The notes beneath the pieces are model-generated. The model was not told where the DNA came from. It saw nothing but the letters and a program-made list of their open reading frames with translations, and did not search any database. A program made the translations under genes and the position numbers. A DNA stretch of 64,000 nucleotides from Micromonospora sp. MA102. GTDB taxonomy: Bacteria; Actinomycetota; Actinomycetes; Mycobacteriales; Micromonosporaceae. Shown in pieces: positions 53,736-64,000 of this stretch; within the stretch, counting starts at the first letter, position 1, and the number at the start of each line of letters is the position of its first letter. Location: assembly GCF_025460765.1 (NCBI RefSeq), contig NZ_JAMWEG010000004.1:1-64000 (forward strand). Direction: 5' to 3'.

Positions 53736-55031
53736 TCAGGTCCACTCGCCGGCCCCGGCGGCGCGGTAGCGGAGCAGGGCCGGGAAGACCGCCACGAGCA
53801 GCACCGCGAGCACGGCCGACGCGAGACCGCCGCCCACCATGGCGATGGTCGTGCCGGACGCGGCGGCCATCGCGCCCGCCCGCAGGTCACCCAGGCGCGG
53901 GCCACCGGCGACCACCACCGTGTTGACGCCCTGGAGCCGGCCGCGCATCCGGTCCGGCGCGTAGATCAGCAGCATCGACTGGCGCAGGGTGGCGCTCACC
54001 AGGTCGGCGGCGCCGGCCAGGCCGAGCAGCGCCACCACCAGCCAGAGCTGGCGGGCCAGCCCGGCGGCGGCGATCGCCACGCCCCAGCCGACCACGGCCA
54101 CCACCAGCACCACGCCCTGCCGGCGGACCCGGCCGATCCAGCCCGAGGTGAGGCCGCCCAGCATCGCGCCGATGGCGATCGCGCTGTAGAGCCAGCCGAC
54201 CGCCGCCCCACCGCCGAAACGCTCGTGCGCCAGCTCGGGAAAGAGCGCCCGGGGCATGGCCAGGATCATGGCGATCAGGTCGATGGCGAAGGAGAGCAGC
54301 AGCACCGGCGTGGTGGCCAGGTAGCGGAGCCCGTCGACGATGCTGGCCAGCCCCGCCCTGCGCGGCGTCCCGTCGCCGTCCGGGTCCGGCTCGGGGGGCA
54401 TGGCGGGCAGCCGCAGGGTGGCCCAGAGCGACACGGTGAACAGCAGCCCGTCGACCCCGTACGCGATCGGCAGCCCCACGTCGGTGCGCCAGGTGGCGAA
54501 GATCAGACCGGCGGCGAGCGGGCCGAAGACCGAGGTCGCCGTGAACGTGGTGAAGTTGAGCGTGCTGGCCGCCGGCACCAGCTCGGCCGGCACCAGGCGG
54601 GGCAGGATCGCGCTCCGGGTCGGCGACGTGACCGCGAACGCGATCGCCTGCACCGCGACCAGGGCCAGCAGCAGCACCGGGCTGCCCACCCGCAGCAGCG
54701 ACTGGACCAGCAGCGCCAGCGTCGACGCCCAGAGCAGGGCGCCCCCACCCAGCAGCACCCGCCGCCGGTCCCGGGCGTCGGCGACCGCCCCGCCCCACAG
54801 CCCGAAGACCAGCAGCGGCAGGAAGCCGGCGATCCCGAGCAGGCCGACCCAGAACGAGCCGCCGGTCAGGTCGAACATCTCCACCGGCACCGCCACGGCG
54901 GTGAACTGGAAGCCGAACATCGCCACGGCGTTGCCGAGCCACACCCGGCGGTACGCGGGCACGCCCAACGGACGCAGGTCGATCGCCCAGCGGCGCGCTC
55001 CGCGCGGCCGGGCCTCCTGCACCCCCGTCAC
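53736..55031 (-). CDS. MFS transporter
   Basis: A 431-residue major-facilitator protein with about twelve membrane helices, opening with [30 protein letters not shown] and a loop motif [16 protein letters not shown] after helix 2, as in the MFS_3 (enterobactin-exporter-like) group. Substrate unknown. Its GTG overlaps the stop of pdxH by 4 bases (GTGA), so it is translated after pdxH. That link could mean export of a B6-related compound, but may be only shared expression. Confidence 0.9.
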   Translation of the reverse strand: MTGVQEARPRGARRWAIDLRPLGVPAYRRVWLGNAVAMFGFQFTAVAVPVEMFDLTGGSFWVGLLGIAGFLPLLVFGLWGGAVADARDRRRVLLGGGALLWASTLALLVQSLLRVGSPVLLLALVAVQAIAFAVTSPTRSAILPRLVPAELVPAASTLNFTTFTATSVFGPLAAGLIFATWRTDVGLPIAYGVDGLLFTVSLWATLRLPAMPPEPDPDGDGTPRRAGLASIVDGLRYLATTPVLLLSFAIDLIAMILAMPRALFPELAHERFGGGAAVGWLYSAIAIGAMLGGLTSGWIGRVRRQGVVLVVAVVGWGVAIAAAGLARQLWLVVALLGLAGAADLVSATLRQSMLLIYAPDRMRGRLQGVNTVVVAGGPRLGDLRAGAMAAASGTTIAMVGGGLASAVLAVLLVAVFPALLRYRAAGAGEWT

Positions 55032-55687
55032 GGGGCCAGCCGCTCGGTGACCCAGGCGCCGTCCCCGGTGCGCCGGAACCGCAGCCGGTCGTGCAGCCGG
55101 CTCGCCCGGCCCTGCCAGAACTCCACCGTCTCCGGCCGCACCCGGAACCCGCCCCAGTGCGGCGGCGCGGGGATCTCGTCCACGCCGGCGAAGCGCTCGG
55201 CGGCCGCCCGGTACGCCGCGTCCAGCGCCGCCCGGTCCGGCACCACCCGCGACTGGGTGCTGGCCCAGGCGCCGAGCTGGGAGCCGCGCGGCCGGGCGGC
55301 GAAGTACGCCTCGGTCTCGGCCCGGTCGACCCGGCTCACCCGACCGGTGACCGTCACCTGCCGGTGCATCGGGAACCAGGGGAAGACCAGGCTGGCCCAC
55401 GGGTTCGCGGTCGCCTCGCCGCCCTTGCGGGAGCCGTAGTTGGTGTAGAAGACGAACCCGTCCGGGTCGTACCCCTTGAGCAGCACGGTGCGGCCGCTCG
55501 GCCGCCCGTCGGCGTCGGCGGTCCCGACGACCATGGCGTTCGGTTCGGGCAGCGGATGCGCCACCGCGTCGGCGAACCAGCGGGCGAACTGGGTGTGCCA
55601 GTCCGGCGCGAGATCCGATTCGGAAAGGCCCAGGTCGGCGGCGTACTCGTTACGCATGCCGGCCGGGGCAGGTGTGTCGCCCGTCAC
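55028..55687 (-). CDS. pdxH: Pyridoxamine 5'-phosphate oxidase (PdxH)
   Basis: A 219-residue PdxH that makes pyridoxal 5'-phosphate from pyridoxine or pyridoxamine phosphate with FMN and oxygen. Family blocks are [40 protein letters not shown], a Q in [16 protein letters not shown] and the C-terminal [14 protein letters not shown]. The GTG at 55687 has a GAGAGGG sequence upstream; a start at the internal MRNEY is the alternative. Overlaps the MFS gene downstream. Confidence 0.93.
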   Translation of the reverse strand: MTGDTPAPAGMRNEYAADLGLSESDLAPDWHTQFARWFADAVAHPLPEPNAMVVGTADADGRPSGRTVLLKGYDPDGFVFYTNYGSRKGGEATANPWASLVFPWFPMHRQVTVTGRVSRVDRAETEAYFAARPRGSQLGAWASTQSRVVPDRAALDAAYRAAAERFAGVDEIPAPPHWGGFRVRPETVEFWQGRASRLHDRLRFRRTGDGAWVTERLAP

Positions 55688-55929
55688 TCTCGTCGTCCCT
55701 CTCCCGGGGATGCCGGCGTCCCCCGACGCTGGCCAGGCCCCAGCGTCCAGTCTTCTCCAGCCCGTGAGCTTGTCCACCGGCGGGGATGTCATGTGGCGCA
55801 CACTCGCCGTGGGTCGCGGAGCCGGTTGCCGAGCAGGCAAGATGTTCCGAACACACCCCTGAGGGTCGCCCACGCCGCGGGCCCGTCAGCCCGCGCGGCC
55901 ACCATCACCGCCGGAAGCCAGGAGACGAC

Positions 55930-57036
55930 ATGGCCGACTTCAAACCGGGCCTGGAGGGCGTCGTAGCCTTCGAGACCCAGATCGCCGAACCGGACCGCGA
56001 GGGTGGCGCGCTGCGCTACCGGGGCGTGGACATCGAGGATCTGATCGGTCAGGTCTCCTTCGGCAACGTCTGGGCGCTGCTGGTCGACGGGCGCTTCGGC
56101 CCGGGCCTGCCGCCGGCCGAGCCGTTCCCGGTGCCGGTGCACTCCGGCGACATCCGCGTCGACGTGCAGTCCGCGGTCGCCATGCTCGCCCCGTACTGGG
56201 GGCTCAACCAGCTCCTCGACATCTCCGACGAGCAGGCCCGCGAGGACCTGGCCCGGGTGTCGGTGACCGCCCTGTCCTTCGTCGCCCAGTCCGCCCGCGG
56301 CCTCGGCCTGCCGGCCGTGCCGCAGAAGGAGATCGACAAGGCGGAGACCATCGTCGAGCGGTTCATGAAGCGCTGGCGGGGTGAGCCCGACCCGCGGCAC
56401 GTCAAGGCCGTCGACGCCTACTTCATCTCGGCCGCCGAGCACGGCCTGAACGCCTCCACCTTCACGGCCCGGATCGTCGCCTCCACCGGCGCCGACGCCG
56501 CCGCCTGCATCTCGTCGGGCATCGGCGCGCTCTCCGGCCCGCTGCACGGCGGCGCGCCGTCGCGGGTGCTCAGCATGCTGGAGGCCGTCGAGCGCAGCGG
56601 CGACGCCGAGGGCTACGTCAAGGGCGTCCTCGACCGGGGCGAGCGGCTCATGGGCTTCGGCCACCGGGTCTACCGGGCCGAGGACCCGCGCGCCCGCGTG
56701 CTCCGCCGCACCGCCAAGGAGCTGGGCGCGCCGCGCTTCGAGATCGCCGAGGCGCTGGAGAAGGCCGCCCTGGCCGAGCTCCAGGCCCGCCGCCCGGACC
56801 GGGTGCTCGCCACCAACGTCGAGTTCTGGTCGGCCGTGGTGCTGGACTTCGCCGAGGTGCCGGCGCACATGTTCACCTCGATGTTCACCTGTGCCCGGAT
56901 GGGCGGTTGGTCCGCGCACATCCTGGAGCAGAAGACGCTCCAGCGGCTGGTCCGCCCGTCGGCCCGCTACGTCGGGCCGGGCAGCCGCAAGCCGCAGCAG
57001 GTCGAGGGCTGGGACGCCATCCCGCACGGCGTCTGA
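55930..57036 (+). CDS. citA: Citrate synthase, CitA (type 2)
   Basis: A 368-residue citrate synthase of the short actinobacterial CitA type. Catalytic His in GPLHGGAP (His206) and the oxaloacetate-binding HGLNAST (His171) and GFGHRVYR (His245) are present. The position of the usual catalytic Asp (NVDFxS) is Glu299, in ATNVEFWSAVVLDF, a feature of this subgroup. It condenses acetyl-CoA with oxaloacetate, although a preference for other acyl-CoAs cannot be excluded. AGGAG lies 5 bases before the ATG. It is divergent from pdxH and followed by a strong terminator. Confidence 0.92.
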   Translation: MADFKPGLEGVVAFETQIAEPDREGGALRYRGVDIEDLIGQVSFGNVWALLVDGRFGPGLPPAEPFPVPVHSGDIRVDVQSAVAMLAPYWGLNQLLDISDEQAREDLARVSVTALSFVAQSARGLGLPAVPQKEIDKAETIVERFMKRWRGEPDPRHVKAVDAYFISAAEHGLNASTFTARIVASTGADAAACISSGIGALSGPLHGGAPSRVLSMLEAVERSGDAEGYVKGVLDRGERLMGFGHRVYRAEDPRARVLRRTAKELGAPRFEIAEALEKAALAELQARRPDRVLATNVEFWSAVVLDFAEVPAHMFTSMFTCARMGGWSAHILEQKTLQRLVRPSARYVGPGSRKPQQVEGWDAIPHGV

Positions 57037-57053
57037 TCCCGCCCCGCGTACCC

Positions 57054-57094
57054 CGCGGCAGGGCCCGGTCCGCGACGGACCGGGCCCTGCCGCG
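57054..57094 (+). terminator. Terminator after citA
   Basis: A perfect 18-bp stem (19 with the outer C-G pair) beginning GCGGCAGGGCCCGG, with a 3-base loop, 18 bases after the citA stop. No T-run follows. Confidence 0.85.
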
Positions 57095-57245
57095 TGTGGC
57101 GCATCCCTCAGCCCCGGGAGTGGGACCAGCCGTCGGGACGGGCGGCGCGGGTGCGAGGATGAAGGCCGGCAGCGCCGCCGGACCGGGCTCGGACCCGACT
57201 CCGCCGCGCGCCCGCGCGTGGCCGCCGTCGCTCCGCGCCCGCTGA

Positions 57246-58412
<1,167 letters not shown>

Positions 58413-58422
58413 TCGCCTGGTG

Positions 58423-58462
58423 ACGGTGGGTGGTCGTCGGCGCTCCGGCGACCACCCACCGT
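58423..58462 (+). terminator. Terminator after serC
   Basis: Two perfect 14-base arms, ACGGTGGGTGGTCG and its complement, with an inner CGG/CCG extension, 11 bases after the serC stop. Confidence 0.8.
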
Positions 58463-58601
58463 GATCATCGCCGCAGCTCAGTCGCAACATGCCGGGGTGT
58501 CGCATCCCCCACCTTCGGGTAGATGAGCGTACGGTGGTTCGAGACGCCCGGGTGGCCGGCTCGTGGCGTGACGGCCAGCGAAGCGGGACGGAGGCAAGCC
58601 C

Positions 58602-59690
58602 ATGCGCCCAGTACGCTTCGTCGCCCTCTCGGAGGACGGCCAGGCTCTGGTGCTCGCCGACGAGGTCGGGCGCCTGCTCGCCCTGCCCATCGACGAGCGC
58701 ATCGCCTCGGCGCTGCACGCCGAGCCGGGCGCGGCCCCGCTGGCGGTCGTGCCGAGCGCCGCCGACCCGATCCCGTCGCTCTCCCCGCGGGACATCCAGG
58801 CCCGGATCCGCTCCGGCGAGTCCGCCGAGGACGTCGCCCGGATCGCCGGCGTCCCGGTCGACCGCGTCCTGCGCTACGCGGGCCCGGTGCTCCAGGAGCG
58901 GGCCATGCTCGCCCAGCACGCCCGGCGCACCCGACTCAAGGGCGCCGAGAAGCCGACCCCGCTGGCCGAGGTGGTCAACGGCCGGCTGGCCCAGCACGGG
59001 ATCGACACCGAGAAGATCTCCTGGGACGCCTACCGCCGCGACGACGGCACCTGGCGGATCATCGCCACCTGGCCGTCCGGCAAGGCCACCGCGCAGGCGG
59101 TCTGGGATCTCGACAAGACCCGGCAGAACGTCATGCCGCACGACGACATGGCGCAGTACCTGTGCGCCGAGCGGCCCACGCCGATCCTCGGCCAGGAGCC
59201 GGCGCCCGAGCGCGGCGGCCACGCGCTGCCCGGCCCGTCGCGCGGCGAGCCGAGCCGGGGCGGGCACGGCCTGCCGTCGCCCTCCGAGCACGCCCGTCCG
59301 GGGCGGGACCCGATCCGCGCCGGCCGGGACGCGCTGCTCGCCTCGCTGGACCGGCCGCTCGGCGGCACGTCCGGTCGCGGTCTGGACACCCGTTCCCCGG
59401 CCGCGCTGGCCGGATCCGACGCCCCCCGCCAGCGGGCGGTCACCGGGGGCGCGGCCGCGCTGCTCGGCGGTGGCCAGGGCTCCGCGTTCGACGACGACTC
59501 GGACGCGCCGAAGGAGATCCCCGCCGTTCCGTCGCTGGCGGTGCTGCGGCCCCGCCGCACCGGTCCCGCGGCGGCGACCGGCGGCACCGGCAGCGAGTCC
59601 ACCGAGGCCGGTGGCAAGCCGCGCAAGCGCCTGCCGAGCTGGGACGACGTCCTCTTCGGCACCGGCCCGGCGGCCCGCGAATCCTCCTGA
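58602..59690 (+). CDS. sepH: Septation protein SepH
   Basis: A 362-residue SepH (DUF3071) protein. The conserved N-terminal part (about 1-190) starts MRPVRFVALSEDGQALVLADE, contains a helix-turn-helix (about 63-92, SLSPRDIQARIRSGESAEDVARIAGV) and RRDDGTWRIIATWPSG. The rest is disordered, Pro/Gly/Ser-rich, with a conserved final WDDVLFG. In Streptomyces and mycobacteria SepH binds FtsZ and helps division septa form. GGAGG lies 7 bases upstream of the ATG. It stands alone between serC and an aldo/keto reductase. Confidence 0.95.
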   Translation: MRPVRFVALSEDGQALVLADEVGRLLALPIDERIASALHAEPGAAPLAVVPSAADPIPSLSPRDIQARIRSGESAEDVARIAGVPVDRVLRYAGPVLQERAMLAQHARRTRLKGAEKPTPLAEVVNGRLAQHGIDTEKISWDAYRRDDGTWRIIATWPSGKATAQAVWDLDKTRQNVMPHDDMAQYLCAERPTPILGQEPAPERGGHALPGPSRGEPSRGGHGLPSPSEHARPGRDPIRAGRDALLASLDRPLGGTSGRGLDTRSPAALAGSDAPRQRAVTGGAAALLGGGQGSAFDDDSDAPKEIPAVPSLAVLRPRRTGPAAATGGTGSESTEAGGKPRKRLPSWDDVLFGTGPAARESS

Positions 59691-59751
59691 CCGACGGTCC
59701 ACCCTGGGATTGCGTGAGGCACTCTAAGTGCCCGCGTGCCAGGGTGGACCC

Positions 59752-60738
<987 letters not shown>

Positions 60739-60835
60739 TTCCCGCGCCGGGGTGGGCCCCGCGCCTGCCCGACGGTGCTTCGCCGGGGCGGGCCCCGCGC
60801 CTGCCCCGGCGAACCGGGTGCAGTGCACTCACGGG

Positions 60836-61414
60836 TCAGACGGGCCAGGCCGCGAGGCGGTCGTAGGTGGGGCGCGGGCCCGGATGGCTGCGGACCAGGA
60901 CCAGTTCGTCGGCGCTCCACTCCGGGCCGAGGTAGTCGTGCAGGGTCTCCCGGTCGGCGAGCACGTCCGCCCGGTCGATCCGGTCGCCGGGGCGGGCGAT
61001 GGTGAGGTGGGCCCGGAACGGCTTCTCGTCGTGCGGCACCCGGGCCCGGCGCAGCCCCGACCGGATGAGCCGGGCGAGCACGGTCAGGCCGTCGATCTCG
61101 CCGCGTACGTCCACCCAGAGCACCGTGAACCGGCCGCGCCCGAAGCTGCCCCCGCCGCCGAGCCGCAGCCTCGGGGAGCTGCCCCGGGCATCCCGGAACG
61201 TCTGCGCGGCGAGGCCGAGCGCGCTCTCCACGTCGACCAGCCGGTCGTCGGGAGTGTCGCCGAGGAAGGCCAGGGTGAGGTGGGCGTTGGCCGGGTCGGC
61301 CAGCCGGACGTTGGTGCCGGCGGCCGCCGCCGCGCCGGTGCGCAGCCGGGCCACCTGGGCGCCCAGGTCGTCGACCGCCGGCTTCGGCGGGTAGACCGCG
61401 ACGAAGAGCCGCAC
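60836..61414 (-). CDS. thpR: RNA 2',3'-cyclic phosphodiesterase (ThpR)
   Basis: A 192-residue 2H-phosphoesterase with the two HxTx motifs, HLTL at 45-48 and HLTI at 136-139. It hydrolyses 2',3'-cyclic phosphates at RNA ends (the LigT/ThpR reaction). The GTG start lies 3 bases after the upstream stop, so it is in one unit with the preceding 169-residue membrane-linked gene. The length is normal for the family. Confidence 0.92.
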   Translation of the reverse strand: MRLFVAVYPPKPAVDDLGAQVARLRTGAAAAAGTNVRLADPANAHLTLAFLGDTPDDRLVDVESALGLAAQTFRDARGSSPRLRLGGGGSFGRGRFTVLWVDVRGEIDGLTVLARLIRSGLRRARVPHDEKPFRAHLTIARPGDRIDRADVLADRETLHDYLGPEWSADELVLVRSHPGPRPTYDRLAAWPV

Positions 61415-61417
61415 CGG

Positions 61418-61927
61418 TCAGCGGTGTCGCTGATGGTGGCCGGGTCGGGCGGCGGGCAGGGTGAGCCCGGCGGCGTGCAGGAGGCCCTCGACGCGGACCC
61501 GCTCGATCTCCCGGTCGACGCCCTCCAGCTCGGCCAGGTGCTCGGCGATGCCCAGCGCCCCGCAGGCGGCTCGCAGCCGCTCGTCGTACGCGTCGATGAC
61601 CGCGCCGTGCCAGACCACCGAGCGGTCGGCGGCGGCGAGCCGGTGGCCGCCGAGGCGGCGCAGGTCGATGGCGAGCTGTTCCAGCGGGCGGCGACCTTCC
61701 CGGTCGAACTCGGTGAGGTCGATGTCCCGGGTGAGCGACTCGGCCTCGATGGCCCGGTCCAGCCGCGCGATGGTGCGGCGCGCCCGCCGCCGCTCGCGCC
61801 ACTCGGCCCACCCGCAGACCACCCGGTCGATGATCTCGTCGGCGCAGAAGACCAGCGCGAAGAGGGCCGGCAGGCAGCAGACGGCGAGGATCGCCAGCAC
61901 CAGCAGCAGACCCCGTCCCACTCCCAC
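61418..61927 (-). CDS. Membrane-anchored helical protein upstream of ThpR
   Basis: A 169-residue protein with an N-terminal membrane helix (about 6-27), an Arg-rich juxtamembrane stretch (EWRERRRARR) and a mostly alpha-helical remainder with several Glu/Arg-rich segments. No domain was recognised. It begins at a GTG 6 bases after TAGCGT and is followed by thpR with a 3-base gap. Hence a possible RNA- or membrane-linked role, from context only. Confidence 0.7.
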   Translation of the reverse strand: MGVGRGLLLVLAILAVCCLPALFALVFCADEIIDRVVCGWAEWRERRRARRTIARLDRAIEAESLTRDIDLTEFDREGRRPLEQLAIDLRRLGGHRLAAADRSVVWHGAVIDAYDERLRAACGALGIAEHLAELEGVDREIERVRVEGLLHAAGLTLPAARPGHHQRHR

Positions 61928-61933
61928 ATATCG

Positions 61934-61939
61934 ACGCTA
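61934..61939 (-). promoter_or_regulatory. Probable leaderless -10 box
   Basis: TAGCGT on the minus strand ends 6 bases before the GTG at 61927, with no Shine-Dalgarno sequence between. Confidence 0.5.
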
Positions 61940-61996
61940 AGCCGCGCCGTCCCCGCCCGCCACCCGTTTGGCGACATCCGGACGCGAATGAACGAG

Positions 61997-62032
61997 GAAG
62001 GACCGGTCCCCTCGGTCGGGAACCGGTCCTTC
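61997..62032 (-). terminator. Terminator after the MFS exporter gene
   Basis: GAAGGACCGGT pairs with ACCGGTCCTTC; an inner CCC/GGG adds to the stem. It starts 15 bases after the MFS stop in transcription direction. Confidence 0.75.
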
Positions 62033-62046
62033 GGGCGGTCGACGGG

Positions 62047-63333
62047 TCACTCCGCCCCGGGCGACACCACGTAGAAGCGCGGCATGGGCAGCACCCGCAT
62101 CCGCAGCCGGGCGCCGGAGCGGCGCAGCTGCCAGGTGAGCGCCAGCAGCGCGGCGGCCAGGGAGATGAGGCCACCGGTCCAGATGCTCGCACCGGCCCCG
62201 AAGGTCTCGGCCACCCAGCCGATGATCGGCGCGCCGACCGGGTTGGTGCCCAGGAAGACGAGCACCCACAGCGCCATCACCCGGCCCCGGAAGGCGGCGT
62301 CGACGCCGAGCTGGACCCGCTGGTTGGCGGCCTGGGCGAAGAAGACCATGAAGAACCCGGTGGGCAGCAGCAGCGCCACCACCAGCCAGTAGGACCCGGC
62401 GAGCCCGACCAGCGTGCCGAAGCTGGCGCAGCCGACCGCCGCGCCGAGCACCAGCCACACGGTGGGCCGGCTGCGCCGTCCGGTGCCGGACAGGGCGCCG
62501 GCCAGCGCGCCGACCGCCAGCGCCGTGGTGAACAGGCCGAACGAGGCGGCGCCGGTGTGGAACGCGGTCTTGGCAAGCGCGGCGAGGGTGAGCTGGAAGT
62601 TGAACAGCGTCATCCCGATCACCGACATGAGCGCCATCGGCAGCAGGATGTCGGGGCGGCGCGCGACGTACCGCAGGCCGTCGACCACCTTGGCCTGATC
62701 GCGCTGGCCGGCCGGCGGCAGGTCCTTGCGGTACAGCTCGCTGGTGCGCATCCGGACCACGTTGACCAGCGGGGCGATCGAGCTGAACGCGGTGATCAGG
62801 AAGACCGGGCCGACGTCGAAGGCGGCGATGGCCAGGCCGGCGACGGCCGGGCCGAGGATCCGGGCCGAGTTGAAGGTGGCCGCGTTGAGCGAGAGCGCGT
62901 TCGGGAGCAGCGGCATGCCGACCAGCTCGGAGACGAACGCCTGCCGGACCGGGGTCTCCACCGCGTTGAACACCCCGAGCAGGGCGGCGAACGCGAAGAC
63001 GTGCCAGAGCTGCACCAGCCCGGTGACCACCAGGAGGCTCATCGCCAGCGCCAGCACGGTCCAGAAGATGTTGGCGATGAAGAGCAGCATCCGCTTGTCG
63101 TAGCGGTCGGCGAGGCGACCGGAGATCAGCGTCAGCAGCAGGACGGGGGTGAACTGGAGCGCGGTGACCACGCCGAGCGCGGTCGCCGAGTTGCCGCTGA
63201 GGTCGAGGACGAGCCAGTCCTGGGCGATGTACATCATCCAGACGCCGATCAACTTGATCAGCTGCCCGGTGGCGAAGAGTCGGTAGTTACGGACCCGTAG
63301 GGACTGGAACATCGTGCTCAACTTGGCCTGCAC
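62047..63333 (-). CDS. MFS exporter (MFS_3 type), MarR-linked
   Basis: A 428-residue transporter with about twelve helices. SLRVRNYRLFATGQLIKLIGVWMMYIAQDWLVL and the helix 2-3 loop GRLADRYDKRMLLFIAN are typical of the MFS_3/enterobactin exporter-like group, many of which expel drugs or siderophores. The GTG at 63333 has GGAGG 10 bases upstream; an internal ATG seven codons later is an alternative. It lies 76 bases downstream of a marR gene on the same strand and is very likely its regulated partner. Confidence 0.91.
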   Translation of the reverse strand: MQAKLSTMFQSLRVRNYRLFATGQLIKLIGVWMMYIAQDWLVLDLSGNSATALGVVTALQFTPVLLLTLISGRLADRYDKRMLLFIANIFWTVLALAMSLLVVTGLVQLWHVFAFAALLGVFNAVETPVRQAFVSELVGMPLLPNALSLNAATFNSARILGPAVAGLAIAAFDVGPVFLITAFSSIAPLVNVVRMRTSELYRKDLPPAGQRDQAKVVDGLRYVARRPDILLPMALMSVIGMTLFNFQLTLAALAKTAFHTGAASFGLFTTALAVGALAGALSGTGRRSRPTVWLVLGAAVGCASFGTLVGLAGSYWLVVALLLPTGFFMVFFAQAANQRVQLGVDAAFRGRVMALWVLVFLGTNPVGAPIIGWVAETFGAGASIWTGGLISLAAALLALTWQLRRSGARLRMRVLPMPRFYVVSPGAE

Positions 63334-63409
63334 TCTTGGTGCGCCTCCTCGCGATCATGTACGCCTCATCCACAACGGACGAAGCGGACCGCGGGACGCG
63401 GGTACCCGC

Positions 63410-63859
63410 TCAGGCGCGAGCGATGCCCTGGAGGATGTCGGCGGCGCGCCGCAGCGTGTCGCGTTCCTCCTCGGTCAGGGCGGCCAGCCGGCTGGCCAGC
63501 CACTCGTTGCGGGCCCGCTCGAACTGCTCGAGCACGGCCCGTCCTCCTTCGGTTGCCGCCAGGATGACCTGCCGTCCGTCGGTCGGGTGGGGGGTCCGCT
63601 GCACGAGGCCGCGGTCCTCCAGCTTTGCGACGATCTTGGTCATCGTGGGCGGCTGCACCCGCTCGACATCGGCCAGCTCCCGGGGTGTCAGGGCGCCCGC
63701 CAGATTGAGGCTGGTGAGCGCCGAGAGCTGGGTGACCGTGAGGTCGCCGACCGGTCGGGCCTGTCGGACCCGCCGGTTGAGTCGGGTGATCGCATCACGC
63801 AGCTGAGGGGCCAGCTGCGCCGGTGGCACGCGTTTCGCCGTCACCGTCCGCTCCGTCAC
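63410..63859 (-). CDS. MarR family transcriptional regulator
   Basis: A 149-residue winged-helix regulator with the MarR core VTQLSALTSLNLAGALTPRELADVERVQPPTMTKIVAKLEDRGLV and the wing PHPTDGRQVILAATEGG. MarR proteins repress exporter genes until a small ligand binds. The GTG at 63859 has no ribosome-binding site; TAAGCT 7 bases upstream suggests a leaderless mRNA, and a 17-bp palindrome lies exactly there. It is followed by an MFS exporter gene, the classic pairing. Confidence 0.93.
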   Translation of the reverse strand: MTERTVTAKRVPPAQLAPQLRDAITRLNRRVRQARPVGDLTVTQLSALTSLNLAGALTPRELADVERVQPPTMTKIVAKLEDRGLVQRTPHPTDGRQVILAATEGGRAVLEQFERARNEWLASRLAALTEEERDTLRRAADILQGIARA

Positions 63860-63860
63860 G

Positions 63861-63877
63861 TTAGTTAGCTTAACTAA
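63861..63877. promoter_or_regulatory. Palindromic MarR operator overlapping the marR promoter
   Basis: TTAGTTA, GCT, TAACTAA: a perfect palindrome of AT-rich sequence one base upstream of the marR GTG. It covers the probable -10 box (TAAGCT). This form is typical of MarR-family operators and implies autorepression. Confidence 0.75.
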
Positions 63878-63921
63878 TGAGCCTGGCTAACGACATGCGA
63901 TATGACCAGGCTCACCAGGGG

Positions 63922-64000
63922 TCAGAGGATCACGGACTCGATCGGCCCGCGCAGGAAGTAGAGGACGAACAGCGCCGCCACCCCGTACAGCAGGGGGTGG
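63922..64000 (-). CDS. C-terminal end of a membrane protein gene (partial)
   Basis: The last 25 codons of a gene that enters from the right edge on the minus strand. The visible part is a hydrophobic segment followed by RGPIESVIL and a stop at 63922-63924. It lies 62 bases upstream of marR. Codon use fits a real gene. Too little remains to name the family. Confidence 0.5.
   Translation of the reverse strand, partial: HPLLYGVAALFVLYFLRGPIESVIL

Overview
The window is very GC-rich DNA with dense coding on both strands, many GTG starts and frequent 4-base GTGA stop/start overlaps. The gene content points to an actinobacterium, most likely a filamentous one of the Micromonospora type: SepH, a mycosin plus a full EccB/C/D/E type VII secretion set, DUF397 beside an XRE/DUF5753 regulator, an MT0933-like antitoxin protein and CsoR. 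The genus is an inference from this content, not something the sequence proves.

Layout. Positions 1-4193 hold a CsbD stress protein and a copper block: a CopA P-type ATPase, a His-rich exported protein, a CopZ-like chaperone and a divergent csoR, with two near-identical CsoR-type palindromes in the shared promoter region. A SHOCT membrane protein follows, then a c-di-AMP (ydaO-type) riboswitch in front of a secreted coiled-coil/M15-like wall peptidase, a beta-carbonic anhydrase and a small winged-helix regulator.

Positions 7278-22827 are a type VII (ESX) secretion locus: mycP, two WXG100 proteins, a set of small accessory genes, eccC, eccD, eccE, eccB and a two-gene helical/WXG pair that looks like substrate or partner proteins. 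A complete, apparently catalytic TnpB gene sits between eccC and eccD. Its stop codon overlaps the eccC start, and candidate element ends can be seen.

Positions 23003-34995 hold mostly small independent units: a membrane-anchored coiled-coil protein, a DUF1232 protein, a split-barrel oxidoreductase, a secreted C39-like protease, a HAD hydrolase, PhoA-type alkaline phosphatase, a hemerythrin-type protein, an SMP-30 lactonase, a P450/ferredoxin pair, an MT0933-like protein, an AI-2E-type permease, an alpha/beta hydrolase and a MerR/thioredoxin pair. An inverted repeat with 18-bp arms lies in front of the MerR gene.

Positions 35044-41639 hold a GH65 phosphorylase/beta-phosphoglucomutase operon, a thioesterase, the DUF397/XRE pair with a divergent partner, and a solitary MalK-type ATPase. 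Positions 41767-47526 are a cell-wall glycopolymer operon: export permease, ATPase, CDP-alcohol phosphotransferase and a GT2/TagF fusion.

Positions 47592-64000 are largely metabolic: L-serine dehydratase, PspC and DUF4230 proteins, an acyl-CoA dehydrogenase, a nitroreductase, an aldose epimerase, two MFS exporters, PdxH, a CitA-type citrate synthase, SerC, SepH, an aldo/keto reductase, an RNA cyclic phosphodiesterase and a MarR regulator with a palindromic operator over its own start.

Several genes start 6-7 bases after a TANNNT box without a Shine-Dalgarno sequence, so leaderless transcripts appear common here. No rRNA, tRNA, CRISPR array or prophage was seen.
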